Assembly (NCBI RefSeq): GCF_014646295.1
Contig: NZ_BMNE01000001.1
Coordinates: 806,001-870,000 of the forward strand
Length of the DNA stretch: 64,000 nt
Direction: 5' to 3'
Origin: Nocardia rhizosphaerihabitans
GTDB lineage: Bacteria > Actinomycetota > Actinomycetes > Mycobacteriales > Mycobacteriaceae
Part shown: positions 8,132 through 16,153 of the stretch, in pieces
How positions within the stretch are numbered: position 1 is the stretch's first letter
How the letters are laid out: each line of letters opens with the position of its first letter
Position numbers and translations under genes: made by a program
Notes under the pieces: model-generated
Told to the model about the DNA's origin: nothing
The model's database searches: none
The model's input: only the letters and a program-made list of their open reading frames with translations

Positions 8132-9412
8132 TCAGTTGCCGAGTGCGCTGCGCAGCACGCCGATGACCTCACCGAGGGGCACCTGCCGCTGCTCGCCGGT
8201 CGCCATCTCCTTGACCCCGATCGAGTGCTCCTCGAGATCGCGATCGCCCAGCACCAACGTGTATTTCGCGCCGGAACGGTCGGCGCCCTTCATGGCGCCC
8301 TTCATCCCGCGTCCGCCGTAGGCCAGGTCGACGCTGATTCCCGCGCCGCGCAGATCGCCGGCGAGCGCGACCAGCCGTGCCTTGGCCGCGTCACCGAGGG
8401 CGATGCCGTAGACCTGGCAGCGCGCCGGATCGGCCGCCGCCTTGCCCTCGGCCGCGAGCGCAAGCACGGTCCGGTCGACGCCGATGCCGAAGCCGATGCC
8501 CGACAGCGGCTGCCCGCCGAGTTCGGCCATCAGCCCGTCGTAGCGGCCACCGCCGCCGATGCCGGACTGCGCGCCCAGCTTGTCGTGCACGAACTCGAAG
8601 GTGGTCTTGGTGTAGTAATCCAGGCCGCGGACCATGCGCGGGTTCACCACGTACGGCACGCCGAGCGCGTCGAGGTGGGCCAGCACCTGCTCGAAGTGCG
8701 TCTTGGCCGATTCGGAGAGGTGATCGATCATCAGCGGCGCGTTCGCGGTCAGCTCGCGCACCTCGGGACGCTTGTCGTCGAGCACGCGCAGCGGGTTGAT
8801 CTGGGCGCGGCGGCGGGTCTCCTCGTCGAGCGGGAGGCCGAGCAGGAACTCCTGCAACAGGTCCCGGTACTGCGGGCGGCAGGTCTCGTCGCCGAGCGAG
8901 GTGATCTCGAGCCGGAACCCGTCCAGGCCGAGGCCGCGGAATCCGGCGTCGGCGATGGCGATGACCTCGGCGTCGAGCGCGGGGTCGTCGACGCCGATCG
9001 CCTCGATGCCGACCTGCTGCAGCTGCCGGTACCGGCCTGCCTGCGGACGCTCGTAGCGGAAGAACGGACCGGCGTAGCACAGCTTGAGCGGCAGCTGCCC
9101 GCTCTTGTCCAGGCCGTGCTGGATCACCGCGCGCATGACGCCCGCGGTGCCTTCGGGGCGCAGGGTGAAGCTCTCGCCGTTGCGGTCGGCGAAGGTCCAC
9201 ATCTCCTTGCTGACCACGTCGGTCGACTCGCCGACGCCACGCGCGAACAGGGCGGTCTGTTCGAATACCGGCAGCTCGATGTGCCCGTACCCGGCGAGTC
9301 GGGCGGCGTTGATCAAGCCGTCGCGCACGGCGACGAACTCGGCCGAGCCGGGGGGCACGTAATCCGGGACCCCCTTCGGGGCGGTGAAGCTGCTGGTCTT
9401 GGTCACGATCAT
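8132..9412 (-). CDS. hisS: Histidyl-tRNA synthetase
   Basis: This 426-residue class II synthetase attaches histidine to tRNA-His. Motif 2 appears as [14 protein letters not shown], the histidine-binding GGRYDGL box follows, and motif 3 is [10 protein letters not shown]; the C-terminal anticodon-binding domain follows. Length is normal. The ATG at 9410-9412 (MIVTKTSSF) is chosen; upstream in-frame sequence is not conserved in the family. It is divergent from ppiB with 79 bp between, the same arrangement as in M. tuberculosis. Confidence 0.97.
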   Translation of the reverse strand: MIVTKTSSFTAPKGVPDYVPPGSAEFVAVRDGLINAARLAGYGHIELPVFEQTALFARGVGESTDVVSKEMWTFADRNGESFTLRPEGTAGVMRAVIQHGLDKSGQLPLKLCYAGPFFRYERPQAGRYRQLQQVGIEAIGVDDPALDAEVIAIADAGFRGLGLDGFRLEITSLGDETCRPQYRDLLQEFLLGLPLDEETRRRAQINPLRVLDDKRPEVRELTANAPLMIDHLSESAKTHFEQVLAHLDALGVPYVVNPRMVRGLDYYTKTTFEFVHDKLGAQSGIGGGGRYDGLMAELGGQPLSGIGFGIGVDRTVLALAAEGKAAADPARCQVYGIALGDAAKARLVALAGDLRGAGISVDLAYGGRGMKGAMKGADRSGAKYTLVLGDRDLEEHSIGVKEMATGEQRQVPLGEVIGVLRSALGN

Positions 9413-9491
9413 CCAGTTTTCCCCACGGGCGCCCCTCGCGTCCAACCGGTTACCCTCTAGACGAACCTGACGACACGGGAGGAACGCGGTA

Positions 9492-10385
9492 GTGCCGAGT
9501 AACGAACAGCGACGGGCGGCGGCCAAGCGCAAGCTGGAGCGCCAGCTGGAACGACGGGCCGAGCAGGAGAAGAAGCGCAAGCGCCTCGTGATCGCGGGCT
9601 CGGTACTCGGTGTCATCGTGGTCGCCGCCGCCGTGACCGGCGTGTACTTCCTCACCAAGGGCGGCGACGAGCCGGAATCCTCGGCCACGGCGAGCGCGAC
9701 GACCACCAGCAAGCGCGAACTGCCGCCCGCCGCGGACGCACCCGCGGTCGCGGCCAAGCCTGCCACCGTCGACTGCGCCTACCCGGTCGGCGCCGAGCCC
9801 GCGTCCAAGCCGGTGGCGCCGCCGAGCACCACCACGGTCGCCTCCGGACCGGACGCGCCGAAGACCAAGGTGTCCATCGACTCCACCCAGGGCCCGATCG
9901 GCCTCGAGCTCGACAGTGCCGCATCGCCGTGCACGGTCAACAGTTTCGTGAGCCTGGCCCAGCAGGGCTACTTCGACAACACCAGCTGCCACCGCATCTC
10001 GGCCGAGACCGGCTTCGAGATGCTGCAGTGCGGTGACCCCACCGCCACCGGTATGGGCGGCCCCGGCTACAGCTTCGCCAACGAGTACCCGACCGATCAG
10101 TACCCGGCCGACGATCCGAACCTGGAAAGCCCGATCAAGTACCAGCGTGGCGTGATCGCGATGGCGAACTCGGGCCTGACCCCCGAGGGCACCAACGGCA
10201 GCCAGTTCTTCCTGGTCTACGGCGACACCATCCTGCCGCCGAAGTACACGATCTTCGGCACCATCGACGAGGCGGGCCTGAAGACGCTGGCGAAGGTCGG
10301 CGCCGCGGGCGACGACGGGTCAATGTCGGCGGGCGGCGGCAAGCCGAAGATGCCGATCAGCTTCACCACCGTCAAGGTGGGCTGA
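9492..10385 (+). CDS. ppiB: Membrane-anchored cyclophilin-type peptidyl-prolyl isomerase
   Basis: The 297-residue protein begins with a highly basic cytoplasmic stretch, then a membrane helix at about residues 36-58, a Ser/Thr/Ala/Pro-rich linker, and a cyclophilin domain from about residue 115. Cyclophilin signatures include [23 protein letters not shown] and [10 protein letters not shown]. It catalyses proline isomerisation of extracytoplasmic proteins. The GTG at 9492 follows GGGAGGA at good spacing. A strong hairpin follows the stop. In M. tuberculosis ppiB adjoins relA; here a 15-kb secretion locus separates them. Confidence 0.93.
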   Translation: MPSNEQRRAAAKRKLERQLERRAEQEKKRKRLVIAGSVLGVIVVAAAVTGVYFLTKGGDEPESSATASATTTSKRELPPAADAPAVAAKPATVDCAYPVGAEPASKPVAPPSTTTVASGPDAPKTKVSIDSTQGPIGLELDSAASPCTVNSFVSLAQQGYFDNTSCHRISAETGFEMLQCGDPTATGMGGPGYSFANEYPTDQYPADDPNLESPIKYQRGVIAMANSGLTPEGTNGSQFFLVYGDTILPPKYTIFGTIDEAGLKTLAKVGAAGDDGSMSAGGGKPKMPISFTTVKVG

Positions 10386-10407
10386 CAACCCCCGAACACG
10401 GCGCCGA

Positions 10408-10440
10408 ACGGGCCGGACACCGCGACGGTGTCCGGCCCGT
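10408..10440 (+). terminator. Terminator of ppiB
   Basis: A perfect 14-bp GC-rich stem (10408-10421 with 10427-10440) with loop GCGAC begins 22 bp after the ppiB stop codon. Confidence 0.75.
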
Positions 10441-10662
10441 TTCCGGTGAATCGGCCCCGACACCGACGGAAGATCATCAGAGGCAAGGCAATCCTATGGA
10501 TCGTCCGGCCGATGCCAGCGCGTTCCGTATTTTCTCCCCCGCCACTCCGTGTCCACCGAAACTTCTCGACACCTCCCTTGCGTGGCTCCGCCAGACATAC
10601 AGTCGTGTCCTTCGCGCGGTAGGCTCAGATGTCCACTTCCACAGCAGCATCGGGGAGCAGTC

Positions 10663-11205
10663 ATGGCGGAACTCGACGACATCGGCAGCGAAACGGCGTC
10701 CATGATGAAAATCATGCTGCAGATGGCCACCCTGGTCGCCCTCAAGTCGCGTGAGCACGGCCAGAAAGAAGCCGAGGCCCGCGCCAAGGCGGTCGAGGCC
10801 AAGTTGAAAGAAGCCAGGGAACTCCAGGTCCGCGAGGCCCGCGATCTGAAGGCGAAGGATCCGCGCAATCTGGAACTGGTGCAGATGATGTCGGTCGGCA
10901 CCAAGGCGACACAGGCGCGCGGACTCACCCTCGAGAAGGACCCGTCCTCACCGTTCGCGAGCACCGCGGCCTCGGCCGGCTCGAATGCGCCGCAGGTGGG
11001 CTACGACTCCGTCGAGCGGCGCGCGGCCATCGCGGCGCATCTCGAACGGGCAGGCGTTGCACCGGAATTGGCCGAGGTGCGGATGCTGGTCGAGATGGGA
11101 CAGGGCATTTCGCCGGACGAGGCGATCCGGCGCACGAACGCGGGCGCGCGGCGGGCAGGCATCGAACGCAGCATCGATCCGCGCGGCATCGAACGCGGCC
11201 GCTGA
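10663..11205 (+). CDS. Cytoplasmic coiled-coil protein at the edge of the secretion locus
   Basis: The 180-residue protein starts at the ATG preceded by GGGGAG. Residues ~25-75 are rich in Lys, Glu, Ala and Arg (KSREHGQKEAEARAKAVEAK) and should form a coiled coil. The C-terminal third, around GYDSVERRAAIAAHLERAGV, is a charged helical region resembling a small DNA-binding or docking domain, though no family is recognised. It has no signal peptide or membrane segment. It converges on the DUF4913-like gene and is the only plus-strand gene next to the secretion block, so it may be a substrate, adaptor or unrelated gene. Confidence 0.65.
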   Translation: MAELDDIGSETASMMKIMLQMATLVALKSREHGQKEAEARAKAVEAKLKEARELQVREARDLKAKDPRNLELVQMMSVGTKATQARGLTLEKDPSSPFASTAASAGSNAPQVGYDSVERRAAIAAHLERAGVAPELAEVRMLVEMGQGISPDEAIRRTNAGARRAGIERSIDPRGIERGR

Positions 11206-11227
11206 CCGAATCGGTGAGCACCGGCAA

Positions 11228-11248
11228 GGGGGCGGCTCCACCGCCCCC
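11228..11248. terminator. Hairpin between convergent genes
   Basis: GGGGGCGG (11228-11235), loop CTCCA, CCGCCCCC (11241-11248) forms an 8-bp stem between the stop codons of the coiled-coil gene and the last gene of the secretion block. Confidence 0.55.
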
Positions 11249-11255
11249 CCGCCGA

Positions 11256-11678
11256 CTAGAACGGCTTGGTCTTCCCCATCGTCCGCATGACGTCCGGGTC
11301 GGTGAACTGATCGCGATCCGCCCCGACCTGCTCCTCCAACGGCAGTGGATCGAGCATCTTCTTGTGTCCGTTGCGTACGCTGCAGTACTTGAACGGCCCA
11401 CGCGGATCGAACAGTTTCGCCATATGCGGGTCCGCGTGATCGAGGAACCAGACACTGATTCCCGGTCCGCCCTGCAACCGGAAATGCTCCCACGCCTGCC
11501 ACAGCGCGTGCAGTCGCACGGCCGCCTCGGGATGGCGCCACCATTCCGGGCACCACACCGTGTCGCTGATATCGGTGACCTGCCTGCTGTACACCCTGCT
11601 CAGGTAGTCGTTGACGAAATCGAAGACATTGCCGTACCCGTTGGCGATGTCGCGCGCGGGTTGCGTTTGTTCGTTCAC
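11256..11678 (-). CDS. DUF4913-like protein of conjugation loci
   Basis: The 140-residue soluble protein has the features I associate with DUF4913: FDFVNDYLSRVYSRQV, a Trp-rich WCPEWWRHPEA, LHALWQAWEHFR, and a C-terminal WFLDHADPHMAKLFDP. The family is common next to coupling-protein genes on actinobacterial plasmids and integrative elements; its role is unknown. It overlaps the end of the coupling-protein gene by 4 bp (ATGA), so the two are translated together. It could be an adaptor or cargo of the coupling protein. Confidence 0.7.
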   Translation of the reverse strand: MNEQTQPARDIANGYGNVFDFVNDYLSRVYSRQVTDISDTVWCPEWWRHPEAAVRLHALWQAWEHFRLQGGPGISVWFLDHADPHMAKLFDPRGPFKYCSVRNGHKKMLDPLPLEEQVGADRDQFTDPDVMRTMGKTKPF

Positions 11679-13498
11679 AGTGGCTTGACCTCCTCGATGT
11701 CACCGATCTGATCCGGCGGAGTGGAACTCGACTGCACCGGCGTCCCGATGAGATCGTCGATGCGGGTCTTGCGGGTGGGATCGTTGTATTCGATCGACTG
11801 CTTGACCGCCTCGGAGTACTCGGATTCCCACCAGGGCACGGTGCGGACCAGCACGGCGGGCTGACCCGAGGTGAACACCACCGCCCGGCCGCGCGGCAGC
11901 GTGGCCAGTCCCTGCGCGGTGAACGTCACCGAGGAACTGAGCGAGCGCGAGTAGCTCTTGCTGTTGCCCGACTGCGACATCGACTGCGAGATCGAGTCGT
12001 ACTCACCGATCGCCTCGGAGCGGTCACGCAGGAACGCCATGTCGTCGACACCGCTGCCGAGCACCTTGATATTGGCCGCCGACCACAGCGCGCTCATCCC
12101 CGCGTCGCCCCAGCAGCGCGCACCCTGAGCCCACGACTGCAGCACGGTCATCACGACGATGCCGCGCGACCCGAAGTGGCTGTACTGCTTGGGCAGATCC
12201 TTCCAGCGCACCACGTTGGCCGCCTCGTCGAGCACCGCGAGCAGCGGAATCGGCAGCCTGCCACCGGAAGACAGCGAAGCCTTGCGCATCGCCACGTCGA
12301 TGACGGCCTCGGTGAGCGCGCTCACCAGCGGCGCGGCCGACCCACGGCCCTCCAGCGACAGGCAGTAGAGCGTGCCGTTGCGCTCGATGAACTCGAGCTC
12401 GTCGAACTGCAGGCGGTCGCTGCTGCCACGGGTGATCCACGGATGCACGTTCGACATCTGCAGGCAGCGGACCATCTTCTTGGCCGTGCCGAAAATGCCG
12501 CTCTTGGTGCGCTGTTCGGCGTTGTACTGCATGGCGAGGCCGGCCGCGGTGAAGTCGTGGCCCGCGCCGCGCAGATGCTCGATCGGCTCGCTGTTCTGCG
12601 GGTTGGTCACCCATTCCCACACCTGGGTGATGGGCTTACCGGCGATCGCGGCGGCCAGGAACAGCCCGGCGAGCAGGTCCTCGGCTTCCGGATCGAAGAA
12701 GCTGTCGGTGGTGTCGGCGCCGCCGCTCTCGGCGTCGGCGAAGTGACCAGCCAACCGGGCCGCGCGCATCTCGCAGCCCTCCTTGCGGTGATCGACCCAG
12801 GCCAGCGGATCCCAGAACCACGTCGGCCGTTCGCCCGCGACGCCCTGCGGGTCGAAGACGAAGGTCGCGCTGCCTTTGGCCTCGCGCACATTCCGGGTCG
12901 CGTCGACCACGTCACGCTTGTTCGACGTGGTCAGCACCGGTCCGATGGCCGACAGGATCGCCGGAATCACGCGCGAGGTGGACTTGCCCTGGCGCGGACC
13001 CCAGATGTCGAGGTGCAGATCCTCGTAGGAACCGTAGAGCGGGGTGCCGTCGGCGACGGCGATGCCGATCGGCACACCGGGCGCGTCGTGGGTACCCAGG
13101 CGCACACCGAGCTCCTTGGCCTTGGTCCGCACCCCGTCCTCGGTGATCGAGGCGATGGCGCTGCCGCTGCCCATGTGATCGGCCTTGTCGTCGATCGACA
13201 ACCGGCCCGCGCCCGCGCGCTTCTTCAGCTGCTTGCGGATCACCACATACGCGATGACCGCGGCGATGACCAGCAGCACGATCACCGTGGACGCCCGCGG
13301 CCAGTGCAGTTTCCCGCGAGCCAGGTCGGCGACCACCGCGATCGGGTTCACCGGAACGTTCTGCGGCACCACCGACATCGCGTTGCCCAGGTGCAGCGCG
13401 ACGGCGAGGGTGATCAGCGTCGCAAAGCCGAACACGATCAGGATCAGCGTCGTGTCGGGTCCGATCGCGGCCGGATCCGTCACCTTCTTCTTCGCCAC
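11675..13498 (-). CDS. VirD4/TraG-type coupling ATPase
   Basis: The 607-residue protein is a type IV coupling protein: two N-terminal membrane helices (about residues 17-36 and 71-88), then a RecA-like ATPase with Walker A GPRQGKST at 167-174 and Walker B LLAVLDEAAN, and the C-terminal TraG-like region with a Gln/Ser-rich stretch. Such ATPases hand substrates (relaxase-DNA or proteins) to the transfer channel. It is coupled to the DUF4913-like gene and preceded by the lipoprotein gene. Key ATPase residues are intact, so it should be active. Confidence 0.88.
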   Translation of the reverse strand: MAKKKVTDPAAIGPDTTLILIVFGFATLITLAVALHLGNAMSVVPQNVPVNPIAVVADLARGKLHWPRASTVIVLLVIAAVIAYVVIRKQLKKRAGAGRLSIDDKADHMGSGSAIASITEDGVRTKAKELGVRLGTHDAPGVPIGIAVADGTPLYGSYEDLHLDIWGPRQGKSTSRVIPAILSAIGPVLTTSNKRDVVDATRNVREAKGSATFVFDPQGVAGERPTWFWDPLAWVDHRKEGCEMRAARLAGHFADAESGGADTTDSFFDPEAEDLLAGLFLAAAIAGKPITQVWEWVTNPQNSEPIEHLRGAGHDFTAAGLAMQYNAEQRTKSGIFGTAKKMVRCLQMSNVHPWITRGSSDRLQFDELEFIERNGTLYCLSLEGRGSAAPLVSALTEAVIDVAMRKASLSSGGRLPIPLLAVLDEAANVVRWKDLPKQYSHFGSRGIVVMTVLQSWAQGARCWGDAGMSALWSAANIKVLGSGVDDMAFLRDRSEAIGEYDSISQSMSQSGNSKSYSRSLSSSVTFTAQGLATLPRGRAVVFTSGQPAVLVRTVPWWESEYSEAVKQSIEYNDPTRKTRIDDLIGTPVQSSSTPPDQIGDIEEVKPL

Positions 13499-13540
13499 GT
13501 GTGCCTCCTTGTGGACCTTGTCGGATGGTGGGTGGGTGTC

Positions 13541-14128
13541 TCAGCGGAACGCGTCGAGGCGCCAGCCTTGCGGCGTCTGCACCACGGTCGCGATGACCGT
13601 GCTCGGCGGTAGGGCCTCGGTCCGCCCGTTCGGGTAGACGACCGTCTGCTCGATGCCGATCTTGTACTGCGCCACCGTGGGATCCGCGCTCGGCGGCGCC
13701 TGCTCCCCCGAAGCGAAGGTGAACGCCTCGACGTGGGCCTTCGCCTTGCCCCAGTCCGCCCACTGCAGCGTCGGTTTCGGCGTGTCGGTGGTCCCGGCCG
13801 AACTGTCCAGCATACGTATCATGCTGGGCCCCAGCCATTTTCGCGCCCGCTGCAGCGAATCACCTTGCTGCTCGGTCGCCGGGTTCCAGGTGTAGACCTC
13901 GCGCAGGGCGACGACCGCGACGCCGTCGGGCGTCGTCGGGTCGACCGTGGTTGCCGCTGCCTCGAGCAGCCGGGTGGTCGACGCGGCGCCGTCCTGGCGC
14001 GCGGTATCGGAGTCGCCGCCGCAAGCGGCGACCGAGGTCAGGGCCGCCACGAGCATCACCGCCGGAATGGTGCGGATTCGTGTTCTCTCCCACCAGGTTA
14101 TCCCTGCTACGCAGCGCCGTGTGGTCAC
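13541..14128 (-). CDS. Lipoprotein of the secretion locus, NTF2-like
   Basis: The 195-residue protein has a hydrophobic N terminus and a lipobox (SVAACGG) with the lipidated Cys at about residue 36. The C-terminal part ends with a TPQGWRLDAF strand, matching the EGDWRL/GGDWRL ending in two other proteins of the same locus, which suggests a shared NTF2/VirB8-like fold. It overlaps the hydrolase gene by 4 bp. It is probably an envelope-exposed accessory of the channel. Confidence 0.7.
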   Translation of the reverse strand: MTTRRCVAGITWWERTRIRTIPAVMLVAALTSVAACGGDSDTARQDGAASTTRLLEAAATTVDPTTPDGVAVVALREVYTWNPATEQQGDSLQRARKWLGPSMIRMLDSSAGTTDTPKPTLQWADWGKAKAHVEAFTFASGEQAPPSADPTVAQYKIGIEQTVVYPNGRTEALPPSTVIATVVQTPQGWRLDAFR

Positions 14129-15786
14129 AACACCCTCCTCGCCCGCGCGTCACCCGGCACCGCCACCTCGACGACGCCACCGCCTGCCCCGCCGCTCGAC
14201 GGCGGCACCGCCTGGATCACCTGACCGTTGCCCGCGTAGATCCCCACCTTCGCCGGTCCTTTCGGCCCGAAATCGCTGAACACCAGGTCACCCGCCGCGA
14301 CTTTCGCGAGGGGCACCTCCCGGCCGGACTCCCACTGCTGTTCGGCGGTGCGTGGCAACGTCACCGCGCCCGAGGACGCCGCGAACACCGCGGCGGCGGT
14401 GAGTCCCGGCCCGTCGAATCCGCCGTTGCTCGGGCCCTGCGCGCCACCGCCACCCCAGACATACGGCGCGCCGAGCCAGTCGTGTGCCGCCTCGACGATC
14501 TGCGCGCCGCCGCCACCGGGTTCGGGGGTGAACCGCCCCTGCGCGCCGGGCGCGCGGTACTGCGGTTCCATCGACAGGATGTTGGTGACGTAGGGCTGGG
14601 TCTCGGAGTAGTGCGCCGCAACCTGATTGGGCATGCCGCCGGAGGTGAGCACCGCGCCCTCACCGGCGTTGTACCCGGCCAGGGTCAGCGCGGTCAGGTC
14701 GCCGGAGACCTTGCCCGCCGCCATCCAGCCCGCGATCTTGTGCGCGATCGCGCACATGTAGCGGGCCTGGCCGATGATCGCGTCGCCGTCGTCCCAGACG
14801 CTGGCCGTGCCGTTGCCGTCGGCGTCGATGACATAGGGCAAGCCGTCGTCGGGATTGATGCTCACCGCGGTGCCCGGCAGGAACTGCGCCAGACCCTGCG
14901 CGCCTGCGGGCGAGGTGAGCCCGCGCCGGAAACCGGACTCCTGCTTGGCCTGTGCGGCCAGCAGCGACGAGGAGATCTCCGGGCAGACGGTGCCCGCCCG
15001 GCGATACCAGATCTCCAGTTCCGCGGGCACCTTGCCGTCGGCGAGCGCGCCACCGGCGCTGCCGAATCCGCGCACACAGTTCGGGTCGACCGAGAACGCG
15101 CGCGCGCCACCGACATCCGGGGTCGGCGCGCCGTCGAGCCACGGCATCGGGTCGATCTGGCGGCCACCGGTGAAGCGGCCGCCGGGCACGATCTCGAAAT
15201 GCAGGTGCGGGCCGCTGGATTCGCCCGCGGAGCCGACCATCCCGATCGGCTGGCCCGCGGTGACGGTCTGTCCCGTCCGCACCTTCACACCGTGATCCCA
15301 CATGTGCCCGTAGACGGCGGAGTACGCGCGCCCGTTGGTGTCGACGGAGTCGACGACGATCCAGTTGCCGAAGCCCGACGCCGGACCGGCGGCCACGACC
15401 CGGCCGTCGGAAACCGAGTAGATCGTCGTGCCGTCGGTGGCCGCCATGTCGATGCCCTTGTGATCGCCACCGCGGGAACCGAACACGTCGGACACGGTGA
15501 AGGTGCCGATCTCCAGCGGCAGGGTACGGCGCAGCGGACCGACGCCCGCGGCCAGCGAGGGAGTCCCCGTGACGGCGGCGTTGGTTGTCGGCGTCACGGA
15601 TGCGGCAGCCCGGGCGTCACCGGGCGACTGGCCACCCAGCGGCGGCAGCGTCGGCGCCGACGAACCGTCGAGCACGCCGGAGGTTTCGCAGGTCTCGTCC
15701 GAGGAGGGCAGCACGATGACCAGCACGAGCGCGATCAACCCGATGACGGAGCCGAGCGCGGACATCAGCATCGTGCGGGCGTTCAC
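14125..15786 (-). CDS. Three-domain cell wall hydrolase: M23, transglycosylase, degenerate NlpC/P60
   Basis: The 553-residue protein has an N-terminal membrane anchor (residues 7-27), an M23/LytM endopeptidase domain with metal ligands H109 and D113 (HKGID) and H194/H196 (HLHFE), a lytic transglycosylase-like domain with the catalytic Glu in KQESGF near 283, and a C-terminal NlpC/P60 fold from about 430. In the NlpC/P60 domain the expected DCSG nucleophile motif reads DGPG (Cys replaced by Gly at 459), and the usual His before VGIY is Lys (AKVGIYAG). That domain should therefore be catalytically dead, perhaps a binding module. It fits the VirB1-like role of opening peptidoglycan for the secretion channel. 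Confidence 0.88.
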   Translation of the reverse strand: MNARTMLMSALGSVIGLIALVLVIVLPSSDETCETSGVLDGSSAPTLPPLGGQSPGDARAAASVTPTTNAAVTGTPSLAAGVGPLRRTLPLEIGTFTVSDVFGSRGGDHKGIDMAATDGTTIYSVSDGRVVAAGPASGFGNWIVVDSVDTNGRAYSAVYGHMWDHGVKVRTGQTVTAGQPIGMVGSAGESSGPHLHFEIVPGGRFTGGRQIDPMPWLDGAPTPDVGGARAFSVDPNCVRGFGSAGGALADGKVPAELEIWYRRAGTVCPEISSSLLAAQAKQESGFRRGLTSPAGAQGLAQFLPGTAVSINPDDGLPYVIDADGNGTASVWDDGDAIIGQARYMCAIAHKIAGWMAAGKVSGDLTALTLAGYNAGEGAVLTSGGMPNQVAAHYSETQPYVTNILSMEPQYRAPGAQGRFTPEPGGGGAQIVEAAHDWLGAPYVWGGGGAQGPSNGGFDGPGLTAAAVFAASSGAVTLPRTAEQQWESGREVPLAKVAAGDLVFSDFGPKGPAKVGIYAGNGQVIQAVPPSSGGAGGGVVEVAVPGDARARRVL

Positions 15787-15844
15787 CGGCCGCCTCCATG
15801 CGTTCCGCGCCGGGCGCCGGGATCCGGGTCCGCCGCGGCGGTGA

Positions 15845-16153
15845 TCACGTGCGGCGCCGGGTTTCGTTGAGCGTGTCGGCGAGCGTGCGGTTCATCTCGG
15901 CGGCGGCGGCCAGCTGCTGTTGCAGCAGCACCACTTTGCGGCGTAGCGCGGTGGCGTCCATCCGGTCCAGGCTCGGGCCCTCGGCCGCGCGCACCCAGTT
16001 GCGCACCGAATTGGCGTGCACGCCGATCTGTTCGGCCACCACCCGGCAGGCCTCGGACTCACTGCGCAACTTGTCGGTCAGGGCGACGACCTGCTCGACG
16101 GCGGCATTGCGGACCTCGGGCGAGACCCGGCGGTAGGACCGGTGCGGCATCAT
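15845..16153 (-). CDS. Stand-alone IS3 OrfA-like helix-turn-helix protein
   Basis: The 102-residue protein matches the transposase-8/IS3 OrfA architecture: N-terminal HTH (RRVSPEVRNAAVEQV through GVHANSVRNWVR) and a C-terminal leucine-rich helix (VVLLQQQLAAAAEMNRTLAD). There is no OrfB, DDE integrase or flanking inverted repeat. It sits inside the secretion operon, overlapping the VirB4 stop codon, so it looks domesticated, possibly as a regulator of the locus. Confidence 0.75.
   Translation of the reverse strand: MMPHRSYRRVSPEVRNAAVEQVVALTDKLRSESEACRVVAEQIGVHANSVRNWVRAAEGPSLDRMDATALRRKVVLLQQQLAAAAEMNRTLADTLNETRRRT

Noticed and set aside
15845..16153. A complete IS3 insertion sequence
   Set aside because: No OrfB, inverted terminal repeats or target duplication are seen around it.
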